From: Bacillota bacterium
GTDB lineage: Bacteria; Bacillota; Dethiobacteria; DTU022
Length of the DNA: 5,454 bases
Reading direction: 5' to 3'
Assembly (NCBI GenBank): GCA_012510305.1
Contig: JAAZIE010000242.1
Coordinates: 1 to 5,454, forward strand
A model generated the notes under the pieces. It had not been told where the DNA came from, ran no database searches, and was given only the letters and a program-made list of their open reading frames with translations. This document shows positions 1 to 5,040 of this stretch, piece by piece (the first letter of the stretch is position 1; every line of letters begins with the position of its first letter). The position numbers and the translations under genes were made by a program.

Positions 1-794
1 GCATGCTCGGCGTGCGCCTGGAAGTAGATGCCGCGGTTGTTACCAGCGCGCTCACCTCTTTGCGCAACCTGATGCGCTGTGTTAATCGTGCCGGGATCAA
101 CATCGACGGTATGGTTCTCCTCTCCCTGGCGGGCGCCGAGGTGGCGCTTTCCAGCGATGAAAAAGAGCTCGGGGTGTTCTTTATCGATATAGGCGGCGGG
201 ACCACGGAGCTGTCTTTCTTCGAGCAGGGCAAGCTGAGCCGGATCGCCGCCGTCCCGGTGGGGGGCGAGCATATTACGAGCGATCTGGCCGTCGGGTTAA
301 GGACAAGCTTTCTGGCGGCGGAGAGCATTAAAATTGAGCACGGCAGCGCTTTTGCAGCAGCGGCCCCCGATGAGCAGGAGATCGAAGTGAGCAGCGTGGG
401 CAGCGGGGAACGGCGCCAGGTTTCGGCCGCCGAGATCAGCCGCTACATCGAGCCGCGGGTGCGGGAGCTCCTGCAGATTATCCGCGAAGAGATGGCCCGG
501 ATGGGCTGGCCGGAAATGCCTCCCGCCGGCGCTGTTTTCAGCGGCGGGGTTTCCCAGATGAGCGGACTGGTGGATCTGGCCTCGCTGGTTTATGAAACCA
601 ACCGGGTGCGCTGTGCGGAACATGATTTTGTGGGCATCCAGAACCCTATTTATACAAACGCCGCCGGGCTGCTTTATCATGCCCACCGGCAGGAACTTCT
701 TTTTTACCGCCGGGAGATGGGGAAGTCCGCTTACCGGGAGAAGACGAACCCGTGGCAGCGCTTCAAGGAATGGATCTTTGAAATTATTGAGTAA
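1..794 (+). CDS. ftsA: Cell division protein FtsA, 3' part (N-terminus outside window)
   Basis: FtsA is an actin-like ATPase that tethers FtsZ filaments to the inner face of the membrane at the division site. The frame is open from base 1 and the first ATG (base 3) is probably internal, because the reading starts at 'MLGVRLEV', which aligns with the FtsA stretch after domain 1C. About 150 N-terminal residues would be missing. Numbering from that Met, the phosphate-binding motif IDIGGGTTEL is at 61-70, 'VPVGGEHIT' at 84-92, and the adenine-side motif 'FSGGVSQMSG' at 179-188. The last 13 residues (251-263, WQRFKEWIFEIIE) form the amphipathic membrane-targeting helix, joined by a short linker. 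ftsZ begins 27 bp downstream with no terminator between, so the two are very likely co-transcribed. Identification is firm; only the 5' boundary is unknown. Confidence 0.95.
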   Translation, partial: MLGVRLEVDAAVVTSALTSLRNLMRCVNRAGINIDGMVLLSLAGAEVALSSDEKELGVFFIDIGGGTTELSFFEQGKLSRIAAVPVGGEHITSDLAVGLRTSFLAAESIKIEHGSAFAAAAPDEQEIEVSSVGSGERRQVSAAEISRYIEPRVRELLQIIREEMARMGWPEMPPAGAVFSGGVSQMSGLVDLASLVYETNRVRCAEHDFVGIQNPIYTNAAGLLYHAHRQELLFYRREMGKSAYREKTNPWQRFKEWIFEIIE

Positions 795-804
795 GGATCT
801 TCTT

Positions 805-812
805 AGGGGGTG
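805..812 (+). promoter_or_regulatory. Ribosome binding site of ftsZ
   Basis: The purine run AGGGGGTG lies 9 nt before the ATG at 822 and supports that start. It sits inside the short ftsA-ftsZ gap. Confidence 0.7.
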
Positions 813-821
813 TTTTAAAAG

Positions 822-1916
822 ATGATCGAATTCGAAAATGAAAGGCCCCGGTTCACTTCGATTAAAGTTGTCGGCATAGGCGGCGGGGGAAACAATGCGA
901 TCAACCGCATGATCGACGCCGGTTTAAAGGGAGTGGATTTTATTGCGGTGAACACCGATGCGCAGGCGCTGCACCTGGTGCGCTCATCGGCCAAGCTGCA
1001 GATCGGCGAAAAGCTGACCAAGGGGTTGGGCGCCGGGGCAAACCCGGAGATCGGCCGCCAGGCCGCCGAGGAGAGCCGGGAGCTGCTTGAAGAAAATATG
1101 CGCGGTTCGGATATGATCTTTTTGACCGCCGGGATGGGCGGCGGCACCGGCACCGGGGCTACCCCCGTGCTTGCCGAGGTGGCCCGGGAGCTGGATGCTT
1201 CACCGCTGAAGCGGCCGCTGGTGGTGGGTGTGGTGACCAAACCGTTCAGCTTTGAGGGGCGCAAGCGCCGGCAGCAGGCCGAGGAGGGGATTGCCCGCCT
1301 GAGAGAGAAGGTGGACACGCTGATCATCATCCCCAACGACCGTCTCTTCCAGGTTATCGACAAGCAGACGCCGATCCTGGAGGCTTTTCGCGTGGCCGAT
1401 GATGTCCTCCGGCAGGCGGTCCAGAGCATCTCCGACCTCATCGCCGTTCCCGGCCTGATCAACCTTGACTTTGCCGATATTCGAACGATCATGTCCGAGA
1501 CGGGGCCTGCGCTGATGGGCGTGGGCGAGGGCAGCGGGGAGAACCGCACCGCCGAGGCCGCCCGCGCGGCGACAAACAGCCCTCTGCTGGAGACCTCCCT
1601 GGAAGGCGCCACCGGTTTGCTGATCAACGTTACCGGGGGAACCGACCTGAGCCTTTTCGAAGTCCAGGAAGCCGCTGATATTGCCGGTGAAGCGATCGAC
1701 CCCGAGGCGGTGATCATCTTCGGGGCAACCATTGACCAGCAGCTGGAAGATCGCGTCAGGGTAACCGTAATCGCCACCGGCTTCAAGGGAAAGCCGCAAT
1801 CTCAGCAGCAGGCGTTTCCGGAGATAGATTACCGCGATTACGCCAATAGCGAGGAGATCGACCGCCCCGCCTGGTCGAGATTCCGGGAACAGAAGGAGAA
1901 GATTGCCGAAAACTAG
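822..1916 (+). CDS. ftsZ: Cell division GTPase FtsZ
   Basis: FtsZ is the tubulin-like GTPase that polymerises into the cytoplasmic Z-ring at mid-cell, or near the pole in sporulation. The 364-residue product has the nucleotide-binding start 'VVGIGGGGNNAINRM' (16-30), the tubulin signature GGGTGTG (106-112), and the T7 synergy loop 'NLDFADIRTIM' (214-224) with the catalytic acidic residues D216 and D219. 'GENR' (239-242) and 'SPLLE' (253-257) are also in place. Two things are odd. About six extra residues (around D125-P132) separate the helix after the tubulin signature from the strand 'VVGVVTKPF'. The C-terminal peptide 'EEIDRPAWSRFREQKEKIAEN' departs from the usual D-I-P-x-F-L-R core and sits on a linker of only about 20 residues. 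Core residues are intact, so the enzyme should be functional. It is probably co-transcribed with ftsA and is followed by a strong terminator. Confidence 0.98.
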   Translation: MIEFENERPRFTSIKVVGIGGGGNNAINRMIDAGLKGVDFIAVNTDAQALHLVRSSAKLQIGEKLTKGLGAGANPEIGRQAAEESRELLEENMRGSDMIFLTAGMGGGTGTGATPVLAEVARELDASPLKRPLVVGVVTKPFSFEGRKRRQQAEEGIARLREKVDTLIIIPNDRLFQVIDKQTPILEAFRVADDVLRQAVQSISDLIAVPGLINLDFADIRTIMSETGPALMGVGEGSGENRTAEAARAATNSPLLETSLEGATGLLINVTGGTDLSLFEVQEAADIAGEAIDPEAVIIFGATIDQQLEDRVRVTVIATGFKGKPQSQQQAFPEIDYRDYANSEEIDRPAWSRFREQKEKIAEN

Positions 1917-1944
1917 TTTTCAGGCTTGGCCTGACAGCCAGCAG

Positions 1945-1973
1945 ATCCCCCGCGGCATGCGGGGGATTTTTTT
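1945..1973 (+). terminator. Intrinsic terminator after ftsZ
   Basis: A perfect 9-bp GC-rich stem (ATCCCCCGC at 1945-1953 with GCGGGGGAT at 1959-1967) and 5-nt loop GGCAT run directly into seven T residues (1967-1973). It lies 28 bp after the ftsZ stop and should end the ftsA-ftsZ transcript, separating it from the sporulation operon. A smaller 6-bp hairpin (TCAGGC 1920-1925 with GCCTGA 1929-1934) lies just before it. Confidence 0.92.
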
Positions 1974-2005
1974 GTCATTTTTTTCGGGGTCCCCGCTGCC
2001 AAACT

Positions 2006-2039
2006 ATGACAGACTTTTGGATAGCCGGGGGCTTACAAT
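2006..2039 (+). promoter_or_regulatory. Candidate spoIIG promoter: sigma-A-like elements with 22-bp spacer
   Basis: ATGACA (2006-2011, 5 of 6 to TTGACA) and TACAAT (2034-2039, 5 of 6 to TATAAT) are separated by 22 bp, not the usual 17. From established knowledge, the B. subtilis spoIIG promoter also has a 22-bp spacer and needs phosphorylated Spo0A bound over the -35 region. Here TATGACA (2005-2011) matches the 0A box TTCGACA at only 5 of 7 positions, so a Spo0A site is possible but weak. No hexamer at 17 bp upstream of the -10 resembles a -35. The predicted RNA start is near 2046, giving a leader of about 59 nt. Confidence 0.6.
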
Positions 2040-2104
2040 GGAGCATATCCGCTTCTGCAGGCTCATATATATTTAGAACAAGCCCCCACGGGCGGGGTGA
2101 GAAA

Positions 2105-2977
2105 ATGTATCTTGACATTTTATTCATCATCAGCGTGCTGGTGCATTACTTTCTTCTTCTGCTTACGGCCAGGCTTTTTCACCGTCAGGCAAGCGCGGGT
2201 CGTTTGCTGGCGGGGGCGGCCCTGGGAGCGCCGGCGGTACTGCTCCTGCCTTTTTCCCTTTCCACGGTAACGGTTGCCGCCGTGCTCCTGGGAGCCCCGC
2301 TGCTGATGATCCTGGTGGCCTTCTGGCCGCTGCGGTGGGCGGAGGTCTTGTTCAGCTGCGGCGCTTTCTTTCTTTTTGCTTTTATGCTCGCCGGCGCCCT
2401 CAGCGCACTGCTTAATTTTGACGGGGCCCGCCGGTTTTTCGCCACGCCGGGGGGGGTGCTCCTCCTGCTGGGATCCTGCGCGGCTCTGTACCTGCTCTTT
2501 GCCCTGCTGCGGCCTTTCTCCGCGGAGAAAAAATGGCAAAAATGCTGGCGGGTGGAGCTGGAGGTGGCCTGGCGGGGGAAAGAGAAGATCGTGCCGGCGT
2601 TTCTGGATACGGGGAACCGGCTGCGCGATCCCTTTTCCAGCCTTCCGGTCATCGTGGTGGATTATCGCAGCCTGGAAGGGCTGCTTCCGCCGCCGCTTTA
2701 CCGGATCCTGGCCGACGAGACGATGGAGCCCTGGAGCGCCCTGGAAAAGCTCCCCGATCCGGTGATGGCGCGCCATTTTACACTCATCCCCTGCCGGGGA
2801 GTGGGGCCGGGAAAGGAGATCCTGCTGGGCCTTAAACCGGATCGCGTTATTTTGCACGAAGGGGGGCGCAGCCGCTCCCTGGGATCGGCGGTTTTTCTGG
2901 GACTGAGCCGGCGGGGGTTCGGACCGGCGGCAGACTACCGGGCCCTGCTGCCGCCCGAGCTGCTCCATGCCGGCTAA
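2105..2977 (+). CDS. spoIIGA: Sporulation sigma-E processing aspartic protease SpoIIGA
   Basis: SpoIIGA is the membrane-embedded aspartic protease that removes the pro-sequence of sigma-E when the polar septum forms. The chosen ATG (2105) gives 290 residues, near the roughly 309 of B. subtilis. It begins 'MYLDILFIIS', as the family does, and is preceded by GGGGTGAG (2094-2101). An upstream in-frame ATG at 2006 would add 33 non-conserved residues and lies inside the putative promoter. Residues 1-137 are hydrophobic with about five membrane spans (near 3-22, 36-50, 55-74, 79-103, 116-135). The cytoplasmic half carries the catalytic motif DTGN (D168-N171) followed by 'RLRDP', and the conserved 'IPCRGVG' (228-234). 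It lies 24 bp before sigE, its substrate, in one operon. The first span lacks the Asn seen in the B. subtilis protein (LLN becomes IIS). Identification is firm; catalytic Asp assignment rests on family alignment. Confidence 0.93.
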   Translation: MYLDILFIISVLVHYFLLLLTARLFHRQASAGRLLAGAALGAPAVLLLPFSLSTVTVAAVLLGAPLLMILVAFWPLRWAEVLFSCGAFFLFAFMLAGALSALLNFDGARRFFATPGGVLLLLGSCAALYLLFALLRPFSAEKKWQKCWRVELEVAWRGKEKIVPAFLDTGNRLRDPFSSLPVIVVDYRSLEGLLPPPLYRILADETMEPWSALEKLPDPVMARHFTLIPCRGVGPGKEILLGLKPDRVILHEGGRSRSLGSAVFLGLSRRGFGPAADYRALLPPELLHAG

Positions 2978-2985
2978 CTTGAAAT

Positions 2986-2995
2986 AAAGGAGGTG
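2986..2995 (+). promoter_or_regulatory. Strong ribosome binding site that decides the sigE start
   Basis: AAAGGAGGTG is nearly a full complement of the 16S 3' end. GGAGG (2989-2993) is 8 nt before TTG at 3002. The in-frame GTG at 2993 overlaps this site and cannot be its start codon, so TTG 3002 is preferred. Confidence 0.85.
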
Positions 2996-3001
2996 GTTGT
3001 C

Positions 3002-3733
3002 TTGAAAACCTGGAGACTTTTGGAGCTCAAGTTCAAGCTGGTTTTATGGCGGCTGGTACGGTTTTTGGGTTTCCAGTACCCGGGTTATCTTTATTATGTC
3101 AGCAGCAGCGAAGCGCTGCCTCCGCCGCTCAGCCTGGAGGAGGAGGGCTACCTGCTGGAAAAACTGAAGAAAGGCGAGCGGGATGTCTGCTCCGTCCTCA
3201 TCGAGCGCAACCTGCGGCTGGTGGTCTATATCGCCCGGAAATTCGAAAATACCGGGATCAGCATCGACGATCTTGTCTCCATCGGAACCATCGGCCTGAT
3301 CAAGGCGGTCAATACATTTGACCCGCACAAGAATATCAAGCTGGCGACGTACGCTTCCAAGTGTATTGAAAACGAAATTCTTATGTTTTTAAGGCGCAAC
3401 AACCGCGTGCGCAGCGAGATCTCTTTCGATGAACCCCTTAACGTGGACTGGGACGGCAACGAGCTGCTGCTCTCTGATGTGCTCGGCACCGAGGGAGACC
3501 TGGTCCTGAAGAATATTGAAAAAGAGGTGGAGCGCAAGCTGCTTTACCTGGCTATGGAAAAATTGAGCAGCCGGGAGCGGCGGATCATGGAGCTGCGCTT
3601 CGGCCTGGTCAACGGCGTGGAGAAGACCCAGAAAGAGGTGGCCGGGCTTTTGGGAATCTCGCAATCGTACATATCGCGCCTGGAGAAACGGATCATCAAG
3701 CGGTTGCAGCGGGAGATTCGCAAAATGGAATAG
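3002..3733 (+). CDS. sigE: RNA polymerase sigma-E factor precursor, early mother-cell sporulation sigma
   Basis: Sigma-E directs early mother-cell gene expression and is made as an inactive precursor. The TTG start gives 243 residues (B. subtilis about 239). Residues 1 to about 31 form a basic, amphipathic pro-sequence (MKTWRLLELKFKLVLWRLVR...). It ends at the tyrosines of 'YYVSSSEALPPPLS' (31-44), where alignment with B. subtilis places the SpoIIGA cut. Region 2 holds 'NLRLVVYIARKFENTG' (70-85), 'DLVSIGTIGLIKAVNTF' (90-106) and the -10 recognition helix 'ATYASKCIENEILMFLRR' (115-132). Then come 'SFDEPLNVDWDGNELLLSD' (141-159) and the region 4.2 helix-turn-helix 'TQKEVAGLLGISQSYISRLE' (209-228). 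It is the second gene of the spoIIG operon. No terminator follows, so read-through into sigG is likely. Confidence 0.96.
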   Translation: MKTWRLLELKFKLVLWRLVRFLGFQYPGYLYYVSSSEALPPPLSLEEEGYLLEKLKKGERDVCSVLIERNLRLVVYIARKFENTGISIDDLVSIGTIGLIKAVNTFDPHKNIKLATYASKCIENEILMFLRRNNRVRSEISFDEPLNVDWDGNELLLSDVLGTEGDLVLKNIEKEVERKLLYLAMEKLSSRERRIMELRFGLVNGVEKTQKEVAGLLGISQSYISRLEKRIIKRLQREIRKME

Positions 3734-3742
3734 AGCGCCGGA

Positions 3743-3810
3743 GCCCCGCTGCAGAATAAAATAGCCCTCCTGGGAGATACTCTAGTTATCTCTCAACAGC
3801 TGCAAGGGGC
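3743..3810 (+). repeat. Nested inverted repeat that could hide the sigG ribosome binding site
   Basis: The inner hairpin pairs TGGGAGATA (3771-3779) with TATCTCTCA (3787-3795), nine pairs including one G-U, with a 7-nt loop. The outer helix pairs GCCCC (3743-3747) with GGGGC (3806-3810), and after a 3x2 internal loop GCAG (3751-3754) with CTGC (3800-3803). The right outer arm contains the AAGGGG Shine-Dalgarno of sigG (3804-3809). RNA read through from the spoIIG promoter would contain both arms. RNA starting at the sigG promoter (about 3789) would lack the left arms and leave the site free. This would be a translational block on premature sigG expression; folding is inferred, not computed. 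Confidence 0.55.
3754..3782 (+). promoter_or_regulatory. Candidate forespore (sigma-F/sigma-G) promoter for sigG
   Basis: GAATA (3754-3758) fits the -35 class GHATR. After 17 bp, GATACTC (3776-3782) matches 5 of 7 positions of the sigma-G -10 CATACTA. The overlapping GGAGATACTC (3773-3782, 14 bp from the -35) resembles the sigma-F type with its leading GG. The predicted RNA start is about 3788-3790, leaving a leader of about 30 nt. In B. subtilis sigG likewise has its own sigma-F-dependent, later autoregulated, promoter in this gap. The assignment is by consensus only. Confidence 0.62.
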
Positions 3811-3817
3811 GAACAAA

Positions 3818-4588
3818 TTGAACAAAGTGGAAATTTGCGGCGTAAATACGTCCAAGCTTCCCGTGTTGAAGAATAAGATTATGCGGCAGCTTTTTGAAGC
3901 GATGCAGCAAGGAGACGGCGGGGCCAGGGAGAGGCTGATCAACGGCAACCTGCGCCTGGTTCTCAGCGTAATACAGCGGTTCAACAACCGCGGCGAATAC
4001 GTGGACGATCTCTTCCAGGTGGGCTGCATCGGCCTGATCAAGGCGATCGACAACTTCGACCTGGGGCAAAATGTAAAGTTCTCCACCTATGCGGTTCCCA
4101 TGATTATCGGCGAGATCCGGCGTTACCTCAGGGACAACAACCCCATCCGCGTGAGCCGGTCGCTGCGCGATATCGCTTACAAGGTCCTTCAGGTGAGGGA
4201 TGTCCTCGCCAACAGGCTCTCCCGCGAACCTTCCATCCGCGAGATTGCGGCAGAGCTGAAGCTGGAATCGGAGGAGATCGTCAACGCCCTCGATGCGATC
4301 CAGGAACCGGTCTCTCTTTTCGAGCCGATCTATCATGACGGGGGCGATCCCATCTTTGTCATGGATCAGATCCGCGATGAAAAGAACAACGATCGCCGCT
4401 GGCTGGAGATCCTGGCGATCAAAGAAGCGATGACCAGGCTCAGCGAACGCGAGAAGATGATCCTGACGATGCGTTTCTACCGCGGCAAAACCCAGATGGA
4501 GGTAGCCGACGAGATCGGCATCTCCCAGGCCCAGGTTTCGCGGCTGGAGAAAGCCGCCCTGGGACACCTGCGAAAACATGTCCAGTAA
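3818..4588 (+). CDS. sigG: RNA polymerase sigma-G factor, late forespore sporulation sigma
   Basis: Sigma-G directs late forespore transcription after engulfment (spore DNA protection, germination proteins). The 256-residue product starts with TTG, 8 nt after AAGGGG (3804-3809), and begins 'MNKVEICGVNTSKLPVLKN', the characteristic sigma-G N-terminus (B. subtilis about 260 residues). Region 2 includes 'NLRLVLSVIQRFNNRGEYVD' (44-63), 'DLFQVGCIGLIKAIDNFD' (64-81) and the -10 helix 'STYAVPMIIGEIRRYLRDNN' (89-108). The segment 'PIRVSRSLRDIAYK' (109-122) is followed by region 3 with 'EPVSLFEPIYHDGGDPIFVM' (163-182). The region 4.2 helix-turn-helix is 'TQMEVADEIGISQAQVSRLE' (225-244). N42 in 'INGNLRLV' matches the sigma-G-type Asn thought to set recognition by the anti-sigma factor CsfB, where sigma-F has an acidic residue; that is from memory of the family. 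It probably has its own forespore promoter and may also be read from spoIIG. Confidence 0.96.
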   Translation: MNKVEICGVNTSKLPVLKNKIMRQLFEAMQQGDGGARERLINGNLRLVLSVIQRFNNRGEYVDDLFQVGCIGLIKAIDNFDLGQNVKFSTYAVPMIIGEIRRYLRDNNPIRVSRSLRDIAYKVLQVRDVLANRLSREPSIREIAAELKLESEEIVNALDAIQEPVSLFEPIYHDGGDPIFVMDQIRDEKNNDRRWLEILAIKEAMTRLSEREKMILTMRFYRGKTQMEVADEIGISQAQVSRLEKAALGHLRKHVQ

Positions 4589-4620
4589 GGAGCACCCGCA
4601 CCGCGCATTCCAAGTTTCAA

Positions 4621-4649
4621 TTGCTTCCCCGCCGGAGTAGGCTTATAAT
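4621..4649 (+). promoter_or_regulatory. Possible sigma-A promoter before the ylmC/ymxH-family gene
   Basis: A perfect TATAAT (4644-4649) lies 17 bp after TTGCTT (4621-4626, 3 of 6 to TTGACA). It lies 30 bp before the TTG start at 4680. No good sigma-E or sigma-G pair was seen in this 91-bp gap, and no terminator after sigG, so read-through from sigG is also possible. Confidence 0.5.
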
Positions 4650-4666
4650 AAAAAGAAAGATTTACC

Positions 4667-4673
4667 GGAGGAG
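4667..4673 (+). promoter_or_regulatory. Ribosome binding site supporting the TTG start at 4680
   Basis: GGAGGAG ends 6 nt before TTG 4680. It supports this start in the absence of any nearby ATG in frame. Confidence 0.8.
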
Positions 4674-4679
4674 AGATTT

Positions 4680-4922
4680 TTGATCAGGATAAGCGAACTG
4701 CGGGAACGCGAAGTGGTCAATGTGAATGACGGCCGCAGGCTGGGGACAATCCGCGACCTGGATCTGGATCTGGAAAAGGGAACAGTGAAAGCGATTATTG
4801 TGCCTGCCGCCGGACGGATCTGGGGCAAGCTCTCCCGAACTCAAAGCTACATCATCCCCTGGGATAAAATAGTAAAGATCGGTATCGACACGATCCTCGT
4901 TGACCACCCGGCAGCCGATTGA
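4680..4922 (+). CDS. ylmC: YlmC/YmxH-family PRC-barrel sporulation protein
   Basis: This 80-residue protein is one PRC-barrel domain. It closely resembles the small B. subtilis YlmC and YmxH proteins, which are linked to sporulation mainly by gene neighbourhood and conservation in spore formers; no biochemical role is established to my knowledge. The first strands are 'VVNVNDGRRLGTIRDLDLDL' (12-31), then 'GTVKAIIVPA' (34-43), a variable loop 'GRIWGKLSRTQS' (45-56), and the closing 'YIIPWDKIVKIGIDTILVD' (57-75), which carries the conserved IPW-x-x-I-x-K-I-G pattern. There is no signal peptide or membrane segment, so it should be cytoplasmic. Position directly after sigG is typical for the family. 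The choice between ylmC and ymxH is not resolved by sequence alone. Confidence 0.85.
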   Translation: MIRISELREREVVNVNDGRRLGTIRDLDLDLEKGTVKAIIVPAAGRIWGKLSRTQSYIIPWDKIVKIGIDTILVDHPAAD

Positions 4923-4936
4923 AGAGCGGGGAAAAT

Positions 4937-4970
4937 CCCACCGGTTCCCCACCGGTAAATTTTTAAAAAT
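4937..4970 (+). repeat. Direct repeat, hairpin and A/T palindrome upstream of nrdD
   Basis: CCCACCGGT occurs at 4937-4945 and 4948-4956 (11-bp period). The self-complementary ACCGGT cores (4940-4945 and 4951-4956) can also pair as a 6-bp stem with a 5-nt loop. After AA comes the perfect 12-bp palindrome ATTTTTAAAAAT (4959-4970). The hairpin followed by five T residues (4960-4964) could be a weak terminator after the ylmC-family gene. The palindrome could instead be an operator for nrdD. It does not resemble the NrdR box. Confidence 0.45.
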
Positions 4971-5025
4971 AAATGTAGAAAATGTTGCGGCAAAAGAAGA
5001 TGAAAGATGAGCCGGCAGCCGGGCC

Positions 5026-5033
5026 GGGGGAGG
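5026..5033 (+). promoter_or_regulatory. Ribosome binding site of nrdD
   Basis: GGGGGAGG ends 7 nt before the ATG at 5041 and supports that start. Nearby ATG codons at 5000 and 5007 are in other frames. Confidence 0.75.
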
Positions 5034-5040
5034 ACAGGTA

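Noticed and set aside
815..1786. Long open frame on the minus strand opposite ftsZ (and others opposite ftsA, spoIIGA, sigE and sigG)
   Set aside because: The translations are low-complexity (Ser/Arg/Pro- or His/Gln-rich), match no known family, and lie opposite firmly identified genes. In GC-rich DNA such antisense frames are expected.
1911..1934. Frameshift near the ftsZ 3' end as the cause of its odd C-terminus
   Set aside because: Checking the alternative frames did not restore a DIPxFLR peptide, and the observed frame still keeps D-x-P-A-aromatic, so genuine divergence is more likely.
1985..1995. CGGGG-T-CCCCG palindrome as a hairpin or operator
   Set aside because: A one-nucleotide loop cannot form a hairpin, and 5-bp G/C arms arise easily by chance in this DNA.
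2006..2104. Upstream ATG at 2006 as the spoIIGA start
   Set aside because: It would add 33 residues not seen in the family, has no ribosome binding site, and lies in the promoter. ATG 2105 has a good site and the conserved N-terminus.
2993..3001. GTG at 2993 as the sigE start
   Set aside because: This codon overlaps the strong GGAGG that must pair with 16S rRNA, so it cannot be its start. TTG 3002 is spaced correctly.
4923..5040. Cobalamin riboswitch or NrdR boxes upstream of the reductase gene
   Set aside because: The gap is too short for a full cobalamin riboswitch, I see no B12-box-like sequence, and nothing resembles the paired NrdR-box pattern.
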